This document shows, piece by piece, positions 30,101-36,388 of a stretch of DNA of 64,000 nucleotides. The stretch covers positions 1 through 64,000 of the forward strand of contig JAZQVO010000017.1 in assembly GCA_045631905.1 (NCBI GenBank), in the 5' to 3' direction. The notes under the pieces were generated by a model. The model ran no database searches. It was given only the letters and a program-made list of their open reading frames with translations, and was not told the origin of the DNA. Source of the stretch: HGM04593 sp045631905. GTDB lineage: Bacteria; Bacteroidota; Bacteroidia; Bacteroidales; Bacteroidaceae. Position 1 is the stretch's first letter. The number at the start of each line of letters is the position of its first letter. A program made the translations under genes and the position numbers.

Positions 30101-30781
30101 AGCCTTAAAGTCGGAAAGTGCTCTGGTATTTCTTCCGTCATTCTCGAACATATCCCCTTTGTCGTTCCAGCCAGAGGGCGTTAGATTGCCATCAGAACCA
30201 TAATCGCCACCGAAAGTATAGAACGAATAGCTGAGAATATCGCCTTTTACTTTTCGTTTTGCATTATCGACCTCAACCGAGAAACCATCGTTATCCTTGT
30301 CAAGATAGATATAGGCGTTCATCCAGTTTGCATTACTTACAGTTGTTCTAACCGTAGCACCGGGCTTAACCTCTATGACCGACACGGCTGTCCTGTTTTG
30401 GTAGCGCATTTTGTCGGGGCTCACAACGCCACAGTTTTGCACTGTTCCGTTTGCGTCGACCATAGAAATTGTAACAGAACCCATTGCTTGGTAGTTGGCA
30501 TTCCAGCTGTCGTCTAAATAGCTATCGGGGGCATAACTACCAAATTCAGGTACAAAATTAACCCCGTCGGGCGCCTTGTACTCATACTGCATACCGACCA
30601 GTCTCATGGCCGTATTGTAAATCATGAACTTCTCGCCCGAAGCCGCAAGATCTGACAACGAATTATAACGGTTCTTCGAGTCGGTTTTATCGCGCGAAAC
30701 CGTGTAATACTTGTCGGCCCACATATTTGCGGTTCCCAACAACAAGAAGAGCAAACAGAGATAAAAACTTTTTGTTTTCAT
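24104..30781 (-). CDS. Giant secreted multidomain protein, module 2 (2225 aa)
   Basis: Signal peptide nearly identical to its paralogue (LCLLFLLLGTANMWA, cleaved near 22). Then a GEVED-like domain at about 70-255 (YIYLDKDNDGF and GKYRMRVKTDWDNVDPGEGD), an F5/8 type C domain 445-606, a trefoil-like module 645-810 matching residues 415-555 of the paralogue, two YYxxKNxR...WxFEEV repeats (917-1040 and 1150-1465, the second split by a LamG-like insert), two further beta-trefoil-like units (about 1550-1720 and 1750-1870), and a tail IFDLQGRRIDEITVPGIYIV plus NGKK. No catalytic motif is evident. The shared order suggests duplication followed by module gain and loss. Probably surface-exposed or secreted and adhesive. 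Alternative: substrate-binding partner of an enzyme encoded elsewhere. Confidence 0.85.
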   Translation of the reverse strand: MKTKSFYLCLLFLLLGTANMWADKYYTVSRDKTDSKNRYNSLSDLAASGEKFMIYNTAMRLVGMQYEYKAPDGVNFVPEFGSYAPDSYLDDSWNANYQAMGSVTISMVDANGTVQNCGVVSPDKMRYQNRTAVSVIEVKPGATVRTTVSNANWMNAYIYLDKDNDGFSVEVDNAKRKVKGDILSYSFYTFGGDYGSDGNLTPSGWNDKGDMFENDGRNTRALSDFKAPQVPGKYRMRVKTDWDNVDPGEGDMGTATIVDFILLVTDDEKTYSDHTGFIYHSGTGFGLTKSKEQDIDIYNDCHLFTLEASDTPNLYYLKSVAYEAYVDFDGNLKENKDGAIAIYPWESATGDTQYDGNGNYVSNGTIKEEIDIYSELSNYTIMRGYNMTETERAFIVKWNGGDWYWSCNEAGNGFKTEQTGQPFAFYRVNEVWPEYYSNIRDLHIYSRCDIYSAQQIYGYVKIGDYSSYSCNYPSNPVDGTGYQGLLDGDYATYFHSGYSGHNPGPDDEKHYLQVDLGDGVTTNAFHIYFKKRMQNNNNRPTEILIQGSNDKTVWNDITTLTGLPTDEQVPDYYSNNIVSGTAYRYLRFTVNQTNTGSRFFTFSEFYVLPNNDIIEDAREYFDSELPINATASVYTNHLLRLNNEAAEVKLLSGVPLPGNKYRIYADAYSGGAWVNRDVSTNDAGELVASKPFESDNDYFVWECVQLPNGKLAFKNEKTGKYLANGTTDDAVYSWDFSTNETYRHGVPLFNSGGEYLAVYNSGATWEPGVNMAQNQTGYKMYKETTTVDGVNKTVIKLDETKNICTDFVFLPVLNKPGEKKITIMGEPLTKRNSYVTYEGEHFVLPFSCIVDENSTMPVVTSTVPGYHNFIDLVDAGGTSIGTTIEYDEIAEIVYLTAKFEIVGTPEKYSNDAPHVYAIKNVRNGKYVKFAGETTNMLWSEEIGVETMFYFTDGEFVDHSHYSAFINSIITTKQLYSATNWTPAGNIYYIQPNECDGKLGFAITSTKLDEKNNPEGLCGNDQAAINKVLSYNVEDGGALWVFEEVTGLCEKIKQYIDAEADKIYEILTEQENATAPAYPNNYNQSKIDAYRALVQALENEAMGYSDDSNIARLIEITHDIYTYKFEVNYGTLALPLTSVCQENTKTDPYNPNWYYVRNVASPNHIAKYVKENENMQLFDVSDSETVKQLDNLFYISGDVINKNGIGEYFQGHIHNFKAHTHRGDSYDETVVDRTLVSGNDELFEDKVIGDGVVNQKISQFQTLKANTAWQVTLEGGSDGRTFNHWGSSLLASGQNALADNYSGGFQFYLQADGDIVVKLTGWDTFNFEHTRGAYSYFKIVLSYNGSNYITIEVTNSLGKTERKEANLKNLNVVMKDVTEVCTAIPNGINITSIKGETIKTMTWNEEHGENTWFIMPSTNTTYPGLAIVVKSPDDGNLGWSNVEDKNGTRNTSINTYLGSDGYSTWEFVEVTDFKAHMEQMLDLWRIDECRVYYKELAALWDDMNRIYNECAETDVYSKDSFNEMVALVRKYNGADKVEYLHPKRGRLYTIRPAYNGGTDKFLAVDEHNKVVMRNIYGDVLSGAPEDGKKYYIYANTYYDGKFVSRYFYNNGGALQMSTERGSEAYMWVCSKDANTNKYSFRNVGDGSKYLAHKVLSGSEHLFQVGRAGGIYAGTTLWTDNVDANGGRYLVVKNDGGSFDQSTGRSDAKNTNHTTDIVFVPCDEYEYDSRGVWFFEDKELAQVEPLPNGLIPDATYHIYANLASGNKLYLCDNNGSLSATSYFVDSDAFSWTCIKNDDNTFSFQNGNGKYLADTNNYHMMLGDVPAKYDATKRDVLFNMAEYTGGKYMVVKNDGTAFDRTQAETNDLYCSSFVFDMHLTDDIVNNFVVKNLHTQSHMSAFGADSTSLHNGKDVSWIVNDGDVEATVVDVDPLVASKVNINIEGDYMQSNNDETLVVSGGNTPDNGEGVNRYKWYIEEVRDYEKIFATTDLPSHGHTAFILGYDAKVPEGLHAYWPAREGTVFGNRYISMKSYDNGILPANEPVLLKVDGISSDPNNFTGTGEKRTYKFYYSTTPCTEQATDKLDGVLYGSLYNIVVDCATLDDERGDCNIYMFQMSKDLPKLYWIYEEYNSNGVLYYPNSDEGRHIVSKANKVFFVFDKKDVGNIASFTLRFNMGPTTGIEDIIDDYRHEVGCEPVAEGIFDLQGRRIDEITVPGIYIVNGKKIVVK

Positions 30782-30947
30782 ATTTTTTTGTTTTTTGTTC
30801 TATTATTTTGCTACGGCAATCTTTATATAATATACCTAAAAAAGGCAGGTAATGTTAAACGCAACATAAACAAACATTTAACCTTTTTTATATAAATTCT
30901 TACCATATTATTACCCCACAAGAAACATGGTGGCGTATAAAATCTTA

Positions 30948-30977
30948 CAAAGATACAAAATTCCACATTATCTAACA
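30948..30977 (-). promoter_or_regulatory. Promoter of giant module 2
   Basis: On the minus strand TTG (30975-30977), exactly 19 bp, then TATCTTTG (30948-30955): an ideal Bacteroidetes promoter. It predicts a leader of about 160 nt before the start codon. Confidence 0.8.
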
Positions 30978-31070
30978 AAAATTATATTAAAAAACCTACT
31001 AAACACCACTTTAAGTGCGCCACAACGAAAGAGGAAGGCGATTTAAGACTGTCGTAAAATTACAAATTGT

Positions 31071-31141
31071 CAAGGTGACAGCCCTCGAACCTGCGACCAC
31101 CCGGGCACAAACAACAAGAGAACGACGCTAACGGACTGCGC
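31071..31141 (-). pseudogene. Degenerate tRNA-Pro-like unit 1
   Basis: On the minus strand it keeps the D-arm-like GCGCAGTCCGTTAGCG and the variable/T-arm block GGTGGTCGCAGGTTCG of the nearby intact tRNA-Pro. The 5' acceptor strand is replaced by AT-rich sequence, the anticodon arm no longer pairs, and the T-stem is broken, so it cannot be a working tRNA. Confidence 0.7.
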
Positions 31142-31157
31142 ATATATATAAAAAAAA

Positions 31158-31183
31158 ACGACAGCCATAAAAAAGACTGTCGT
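31158..31183 (-). terminator. Terminator hairpin between tRNA-like units 2 and 1
   Basis: On the minus strand ACGACAG pairs with CTGTCGT around a 12-base T-rich loop, followed by a T-rich tract. The same hairpin recurs at 31285-31310. Confidence 0.8.
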
Positions 31184-31198
31184 AAAATTACAAATTGT

Positions 31199-31269
31199 TG
31201 GGGCGAGAGCCCTAGAACCTGCGACCACCCGGTCCCAAACAACAAGATAACGACGCTAACGGGCTGCGC
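31199..31269 (-). pseudogene. Degenerate tRNA-Pro-like unit 2
   Basis: Nearly identical to unit 1, 128 bp away. It differs at a few sites, some nearer to the intact tRNA (CCGGTCCCAAAC on the plus strand, against CCTGGTCCCAAAC in the tRNA). Acceptor and anticodon pairing are lost as in unit 1. Confidence 0.7.
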
Positions 31270-31284
31270 ATTTATATAAAAAAA

Positions 31285-31310
31285 ACGACAGCCATAAAAA
31301 AGACTGTCGT
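31285..31310 (-). terminator. Terminator hairpin between tRNA-like units 3 and 2
   Basis: Same sequence as the hairpin at 31158-31183, with a T8 tract on the minus strand. Confidence 0.8.
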
Positions 31311-31325
31311 AAAATTACAAATTGT

Positions 31326-31389
31326 TGGGGCGAGAGCCCTCGAACCTGCGACCACCCGGGCACAAACAACAAGAGAACGACGCTAACGG
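31326..31389 (-). pseudogene. Degenerate tRNA-Pro-like unit 3 (5' truncated)
   Basis: Identical to unit 1 over its central 54 bp. It is cut within the D-arm, directly after the T-tract of the real tRNA's terminator. It is the closest unit to the intact tRNA (offset 110 bp). Confidence 0.7.
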
Positions 31390-31419
31390 AAAAGAAAAAG
31401 CTCAACCAAAGGTTGAGCT
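31389..31419 (-). terminator. Terminator after tRNA-Pro
   Basis: On the minus strand AGCTCAACC / GGTTGAGCT with a 3-base loop, then TTTTCTTTT. Confidence 0.85.
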
Positions 31420-31434
31420 AATCAAAACAAATTG

Positions 31435-31508
31435 TCGGGGCGACAGGATTCGAACCTGCGACCACCTGGTCCCAAACCAGGTGCGCTACCGGACTGCGCT
31501 ACACCCCG
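31435..31508 (-). tRNA. tRNA-Pro (anticodon TGG)
   Basis: A complete cloverleaf can be drawn. Acceptor CGGGGTG pairs with CGCCCCG (one G-T), the D-arm is GCGCAGTCCGGTAGCGC, the anticodon stem is CCTGG/CCAGG with loop TTTGGGA (anticodon TGG), the T-arm is GCAGG-TTCGAAT-CCTGT, and the discriminator is A; CCA is not encoded. It reads all CCN codons with wobble help. It starts only 13 bp after the serine palmitoyltransferase stop codon on the same strand, so it may be processed from that mRNA or use a promoter inside the gene. Confidence 0.95.
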
Positions 31509-31521
31509 TAACCTAAAAAGG

Positions 31522-32709
31522 TTATTTAATAATCTCCAACTGCTTGAATATGGGTACCATAACCTCCAAAGCGCGGTCTATCTGCTCTTTAGTGTGGGTA
31601 GCCATAAGCGAGAAGCGAATAAGAGTATCTTGCGGTGAACAAGCAGGAGGAACAACAGGGTTCACAAACACACCTGCCTCCCACAGCATCTTTGTCACCA
31701 TAAATGTCTTGTCGGTATCGCGTATATAAAGAGGGATAATAGGGGTTGATGTGTTACCTATCTCAAAGCCCAAATCGCGGAAGTTCTGCAAAGTGTAATT
31801 TGTTATCTTCCAAAGATTTTCCATGCGCTCGGGCTCCTCTTGTATAATGTGCAACGCCTCCAACGCTGCAGCTGTTGCCGCAGGTGTGTTGCTTGCACTG
31901 AATATATATGAACGCGAGTTATGACGTATATAATTTATCACCTCTTTGTCGGCAGCTATAAAGCCTCCGATAGTTGCAAGCGACTTACTGAATGTTCCCA
32001 TGATGAGGTCTACATCTTTTGTAACACCGTAATGGTCGCATGTTCCACGTCCCTGATGACCAAGCACGCCCAAGCCATGAGCCTCGTCGACCATAATGCT
32101 TGCATTATATTTATCTTTCAAACGAACTATCTCGGGCAAGTTGGCTATATCGCCCTCCATGCTGAACACGCCATCTACAACTATCAGTTTTATGGTGTCG
32201 GGAGCACATGCCTGCAACTCCTTCTCCAAGCTCTCCATATTATTATGGCGGAACTTACGCACGGTAGAGAACGACAAACGGCGACCATCGACTATTGATG
32301 CATGGTCGAGCTCATCGCATATAATCGTATCGCGACGGCCTGTTATGCAAGAAAGCACTCCAAGGTTCACTTGGAAGCCTGTCGAGTAAACAAGTGCCTC
32401 GTCTTTGCCCACAAAGCTGGCAAGCTCGTTCTCCAACTGCAAGTGAATATCCACGGTACCATTAAGGAAACGCGAACCGGCACAACCTGTACCATACTTG
32501 CGTGTTGCGGCTATTGCAGCTTCTTTTATGCGAGGGTGGTTAGTAAGGCCCATATATGAGTTCGAACCGAACATTAGCACCTTTTTGCCACTCATGAGCA
32601 CTTCAGTATCCTGCTCGCTCTCTATACAACGAAAATAGGGATATACCCCCATCGCCATAAAACGTTGCGGAAGATCGTATTTCGAATATTTTTCTTTTAA
32701 CAAGCCCAT
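31522..32709 (-). CDS. spt: Serine palmitoyltransferase
   Basis: This PLP enzyme (395 aa) of the alpha-oxoamine synthase family condenses serine with palmitoyl-CoA to 3-ketodihydrosphingosine, the first step of Bacteroidetes sphingolipid synthesis. The sequence closely follows the Bacteroides SPT pattern as I recall it (MGLL-EK--KYDLPQ-FMA-GVYPYFR). PLP Lys242 is in GTFSKSLATIGGF, ring-stacking His136 in CDELDHASIVDG, and Asp208 in VDEAHGLG. The start at 32709 is preferred because the -7 box at 32747-32754 lies inside the longer open frame. Related KBL and BioF enzymes are the alternatives, but overall similarity favours SPT. Confidence 0.92.
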   Translation of the reverse strand: MGLLKEKYSKYDLPQRFMAMGVYPYFRCIESEQDTEVLMSGKKVLMFGSNSYMGLTNHPRIKEAAIAATRKYGTGCAGSRFLNGTVDIHLQLENELASFVGKDEALVYSTGFQVNLGVLSCITGRRDTIICDELDHASIVDGRRLSFSTVRKFRHNNMESLEKELQACAPDTIKLIVVDGVFSMEGDIANLPEIVRLKDKYNASIMVDEAHGLGVLGHQGRGTCDHYGVTKDVDLIMGTFSKSLATIGGFIAADKEVINYIRHNSRSYIFSASNTPAATAAALEALHIIQEEPERMENLWKITNYTLQNFRDLGFEIGNTSTPIIPLYIRDTDKTFMVTKMLWEAGVFVNPVVPPACSPQDTLIRFSLMATHTKEQIDRALEVMVPIFKQLEIIK

Positions 32710-32746
32710 ACTTCTACCAAAATCGCATAATTCGTTATTCGGAGTG

Positions 32747-32754
32747 CAAAGGTA
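32747..32754 (-). promoter_or_regulatory. -7 box for spt
   Basis: TACCTTTG on the minus strand, 37 bp before the chosen start codon. It argues against the longer frame that would begin at 32778. Confidence 0.55.
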
Positions 32755-32878
32755 ACCATTTTTTTTAAAACTATACACTTTTACAGAACTTATTCATAAA
32801 AGATTTTATAAAAAATCTAAAAAGAGGTTCACACCGCCCTACGGGTTGCCCCAAAGCACACCTTTACACATTATATAT

Positions 32879-32918
32879 AAAATATAAGGCGCAATATTAT
32901 TGCGCCTTATATTTTATA
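32879..32918 (-). terminator. Terminator of the wza-wzc operon
   Basis: AAAATATAAGGCGCAATA pairs with its complement, giving an 18-bp stem and flanking A/T tracts just after the kinase gene. Confidence 0.88.
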
Positions 32919-32935
32919 TTTTACATTACGGAATA

Positions 32936-35347
32936 TTACTTTTTCTTCTCATCAGGAGAGTAATATCCATAGCTTGAATAACCGTTGGAATATTTATTAT
33001 AATATCCATAGCCACGGTTACGTTTACTCAAGTCTTCGCCATTAACTACCAATGATACGTTCTGCAATTTACCATCATTGACTAAATCGTTCAAGAACTC
33101 GAATGCGTCCTTGTCGGTATAATCAATACGAGATACATACACAACAGCATCGGCCACACGGCTTAATATCAACGAGTCTGTTACCAAACCAACAGGTGCT
33201 GTATCCATTATTATATAATCGAACTTCTTGCTCAAATATTCAAGAGCAATATCAAGGTTGGCGGTAGACAACAACTCGGCAGGGTTAGGAGGTACTATAC
33301 CGGCAGGCAACAAGTAAAGATTGTGTACCTCGACCGATGGTATTATAAGATTGTCAAGCATAGATACCTTTTCCTCATCGGCGCACAAATAGCTTGTAAT
33401 ACCTTCGGCCTTAGGATTAATATTAAATACTTCGGCAAGACGAGGACGACGAATATCAACACCCATCAAAAGCACCTTTTTGCCAAGCATAGCAACACTC
33501 ACCGCAAAGTTAGCCGATACAAAGGTTTTTCCTTCGCCCGACACGGTAGATGTAAACATTATAACATTACCGGTACTCTTCTTCATAACAAACTGCAAGT
33601 TGGTACGCAGTGTTCTGAACGACTCGGCCATTATATCATTCTTGTTGGCACGTACAACTATCGAAGAGCCTCGTCCATCGACGCTTGTAGCTACAGGCAC
33701 CGTTGCAACAATAGGCAAGGTTGTCAAATCCTGCACCTCCTCGGGTGAAGATATCTTTGTTCGCAACAACTCCTTAATATACACAACCAACGCAGGCAAT
33801 AGCAAGCCTATGAAAAGAGCCACCAAAACAATCATTTTCTTTTTGGGAGCAACAGGAGCCGAAGAACACATCGCAGGGTCGATACAACGCAAGTTATTGG
33901 CTGTTACCGCAAGCGACAAGGCGTTCTCCTCGTACTTTTGCAAAAGCATTATGTAGAGTTGCGATTTAATATCACGCTCACGGGTAATCTCCATAAGCGA
34001 GCGTTCCATGTCGGGTGACATCTGCAAACGAGATGTATACTCGCTTGTTATCTTCTTCAATGTTTCATATTGAGCCGACAACGAGGCATTATAAACTTTT
34101 ATAGCCTCACGAATATCATCTTGCAAGCCCCTTACAAGCTCGGTCTGCATTTTAAGAGCAGGGTTTTCTGACGCGGCAGTAAGTTGCAACTGGTTACGTG
34201 CAGCAACCTCTACATTATACTTGGTTATGAGCGTTGCCAAAGAGGCATCATTAATCAAGCCCATTGTAGATGGAATCACTTGCAAGTCGTTATTAGGATT
34301 ATTCACAAATGCCATAAGGTACTTGGAGTTTTCCATCACAAGTTTCATGCTTTCCATCTTTTTGACATACTCATCTTTGTTTTTCAACACCTGAGGCGCG
34401 TCAATTTCGGGAGACACAAGTTGGTTATTCTTTTTATAGTTGGCCAAGTTCTTTTCCTTCTCGTACAACTCGCCATTAATTACTTCGATACGTTGTTGGA
34501 TAAAATCCTTTGTATCCTGTGACACCTGACGTTTATCCTCGTTTGTAACATTATTATAACTAACAATGAGCGCATCGATAAAATCGACTCCCGTTGCAGG
34601 CACCGTTGTACTGGCGGTTATAATAGCAACAGATGCAGTTTTTGAAACAGGTGCTACACTAAGAGACGACTTATAGGCAGCTGTTGCCGCCATCAAGGGA
34701 TAAATATCAGCATTTACTTCATATAAATCTTCTACACTCTCATTACGAGTAATAAGAACATCACCCTTTACAGTATGCAACAAATAAGGATATTGAGTAA
34801 TTGTTTCTCCATCTGTCTCAACCTCGTAACCTTCGGCATCATTTACATACTTATACGAAACGACAAAAAGAGAATCTTCGTTTACAACAAACGACAGAGA
34901 TAGAGGAGCATTCAAATTCTCAAGATCGCTATTCTTAAACTCTATATTAACAGGACTGCTCGCCTTATAAATAGGCCTTACACCTATCATTTTAGGAGTT
35001 GAATATGATATATAAAGACCTGCATCGAGCACTGCCCCCTTTACCACCGAGAAGGAGTTGATAACCTCTATCTCGTTTTCAACATTTGAGTTGTTACTTT
35101 GAAAACCAAAATCGTTGAGAACGTCCATTTGCGAAACAAACGAACCCTTCTCCGAGTCTTGGATTAGAATCTTAGCCGATACTTGATATACACTTGTCGA
35201 TTTATATATGTACAAAGCAGCAAAGCAAAGGCATACTATTACAGACAAAAGGAAAAATTTCCAATTTAACAGAAAATGGTGCAACAACAAACCAAAGTTA
35301 AATTCACCACCATTTTCTTCCTGGTTTACATTACGCTCTATATCCAT
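32936..35347 (-). CDS. Capsule/exopolysaccharide tyrosine autokinase (Wzc-like)
   Basis: The 803-residue inner-membrane protein has a Wzz-type N-terminus with one membrane segment (about 28-50) and long coiled-coil region, a second membrane segment near 510-530, and a cytoplasmic BY-kinase domain: Walker A STVSGEGKT near 603, A' LLMGVDIRRPR near 632, Walker B YIIMDTAPVG near 712. The end is the expected Tyr-rich cluster (GYGYYNKYSNGYSSYGYY), the autophosphorylation site. It controls chain length and export of surface polysaccharide with the outer-membrane partner encoded 6 bp upstream. No glycosyltransferase locus is attached here. Confidence 0.94.
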   Translation of the reverse strand: MDIERNVNQEENGGEFNFGLLLHHFLLNWKFFLLSVIVCLCFAALYIYKSTSVYQVSAKILIQDSEKGSFVSQMDVLNDFGFQSNNSNVENEIEVINSFSVVKGAVLDAGLYISYSTPKMIGVRPIYKASSPVNIEFKNSDLENLNAPLSLSFVVNEDSLFVVSYKYVNDAEGYEVETDGETITQYPYLLHTVKGDVLITRNESVEDLYEVNADIYPLMAATAAYKSSLSVAPVSKTASVAIITASTTVPATGVDFIDALIVSYNNVTNEDKRQVSQDTKDFIQQRIEVINGELYEKEKNLANYKKNNQLVSPEIDAPQVLKNKDEYVKKMESMKLVMENSKYLMAFVNNPNNDLQVIPSTMGLINDASLATLITKYNVEVAARNQLQLTAASENPALKMQTELVRGLQDDIREAIKVYNASLSAQYETLKKITSEYTSRLQMSPDMERSLMEITRERDIKSQLYIMLLQKYEENALSLAVTANNLRCIDPAMCSSAPVAPKKKMIVLVALFIGLLLPALVVYIKELLRTKISSPEEVQDLTTLPIVATVPVATSVDGRGSSIVVRANKNDIMAESFRTLRTNLQFVMKKSTGNVIMFTSTVSGEGKTFVSANFAVSVAMLGKKVLLMGVDIRRPRLAEVFNINPKAEGITSYLCADEEKVSMLDNLIIPSVEVHNLYLLPAGIVPPNPAELLSTANLDIALEYLSKKFDYIIMDTAPVGLVTDSLILSRVADAVVYVSRIDYTDKDAFEFLNDLVNDGKLQNVSLVVNGEDLSKRNRGYGYYNKYSNGYSSYGYYSPDEKKK

Positions 35348-35353
35348 AACCTT

Positions 35354-36157
35354 TTATTTTAAGATGTTATACAAAAGAGATGTCAAAGAAACTAAAATCG
35401 ATGTTGCCGAGAACCACAAAGAGGTTGTACTGCCCACGTCAGAGCCTTTTGCCTTGGCTTTATTAGGGGTGACATACACAACATCGTTCTGTTGCAAATG
35501 ATAATAAGGAGATGCAACAACCGAAGCATCGTTAAGATTAAGTTCGTGTATCATAGTATTGCCATTTACATCTTCGCGTATAATCTTAACATTCTCACGC
35601 ATACCATGGATTGTCATATCACGTGCAAGAGCCAGAGCTTGGAAGACATTTATCTTATCGTCATTAACTATAAAAGTTCCGGGTGCGGTAACCTCACCTA
35701 ATACCGAAATTTTAAACTCGGCAAAACGCACGGTAACAATAGGAGGAGTTGCAAAAGCCCCCTTTATTTTCTCAATAATCAGCTCCTCGGCCTCTTTCTT
35801 AGAAAGACCGGCCACATGTATTTTACCGGCAATAGGAAATTCTATATTACCCTCGGCATCAACAAGATAGGACTGAAAAGTCGGTTGCGAGGTTAGTACA
35901 TTCCTATCACTAAACGGCTGAGAAATAAAAAGGTTGAAAGGAATAGCTGCCGATGGGTCTACGGGCGACATTACTATAATATTTAAAAAGTCGCGTGGCA
36001 TAATCTTAGCCTCATAAGCAACCATCTCTTTTTGTAAGCCATCTACAACAGAACTATTCTGCAAATATGGAACTTGTTTATACGAAGTACATGATGTTGC
36101 AAAAAACAATGCAACAACAGCACAAATTCCAACAAAATTAAACCCAAAATGTCTCAT
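35354..36157 (-). CDS. Polysaccharide export lipoprotein (Wza-like)
   Basis: This 267-residue protein has lipobox FATSC (Cys23), a polysaccharide export domain (PRDFLNIIVMSPVDP, then AEGNIEFPIAGKIHVAGLS), a SLBB-type segment (ISVLGEVTAPGTFIV), and a C-terminal hydrophobic helix (SLWFSATSILVSLTSLLYNIL) that can cross the outer membrane, as in Wza. It forms the export channel for capsule or exopolysaccharide. It is the first gene of a two-gene operon with the tyrosine autokinase. Confidence 0.93.
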   Translation of the reverse strand: MRHFGFNFVGICAVVALFFATSCTSYKQVPYLQNSSVVDGLQKEMVAYEAKIMPRDFLNIIVMSPVDPSAAIPFNLFISQPFSDRNVLTSQPTFQSYLVDAEGNIEFPIAGKIHVAGLSKKEAEELIIEKIKGAFATPPIVTVRFAEFKISVLGEVTAPGTFIVNDDKINVFQALALARDMTIHGMRENVKIIREDVNGNTMIHELNLNDASVVASPYYHLQQNDVVYVTPNKAKAKGSDVGSTTSLWFSATSILVSLTSLLYNILK

Positions 36158-36214
36158 ATTTTTACTCTGTTTTTATTATTTCCACGCACAAAAGGGTATA
36201 TACCCATTTTTTTG

Positions 36215-36222
36215 CAAATATA
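36215..36222 (-). promoter_or_regulatory. -7 box for the wza-wzc operon
   Basis: TATATTTG on the minus strand, about 58 bp before the start codon; no -33 TTG at ideal spacing. Confidence 0.45.
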
Positions 36223-36337
36223 AACAATTTAGCGCAATTAAACCTCCTAAATAGCAAAAAAAATACACACATACAGAAATAATACATACCAAGACCGCTG
36301 TTGAGAAAAAAACAAAAAGATAAATTCAAAATCACTC

Positions 36338-36368
36338 TTGCCTATTTATCTTTTAAAAGCTATCTTCG
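36338..36368 (+). promoter_or_regulatory. Promoter of the mltG operon
   Basis: TTG (36338-36340), 20 bp, then TATCTTCG (36361-36368), a one-base variant of TATCTTTG. It supports the mltG start at 36389 over an upstream in-frame ATG at 36338. Confidence 0.6.
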
Positions 36369-36388
36369 CAAAACAAAATATTTCGCAA

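Larger units (their letters stand above)
30782..31434. other. Intergenic region with module 2 promoter and tRNA-like tandem array
   Basis: The left part is the leader and promoter of module 2. From 31045 to 31389 lies an array of three degenerate tRNA-Pro-like units separated by terminator hairpins. No protein-coding gene is supported. Confidence 0.8.

Noticed and set aside
31045..31434. CRISPR array
   Set aside because: The repeated units are about 127 bp long, tRNA-like and contain terminators; no short identical repeats with unique spacers and no cas genes.
14583..31508. Integrated mobile element bounded by tRNA-Pro
   Set aside because: No integrase, transposase, relaxase or phage gene is present, and the opposite end shows no tRNA fragment; the tRNA-like units lie on one side only.
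31060..31516. Short frames across the tRNA-like array
   Set aside because: They translate tRNA-derived repeats and the tRNA itself; RNA features explain the region better.
32710..32778. N-terminal extension of serine palmitoyltransferase
   Set aside because: The -7 box lies inside it and the known family start MGLL matches 32709.
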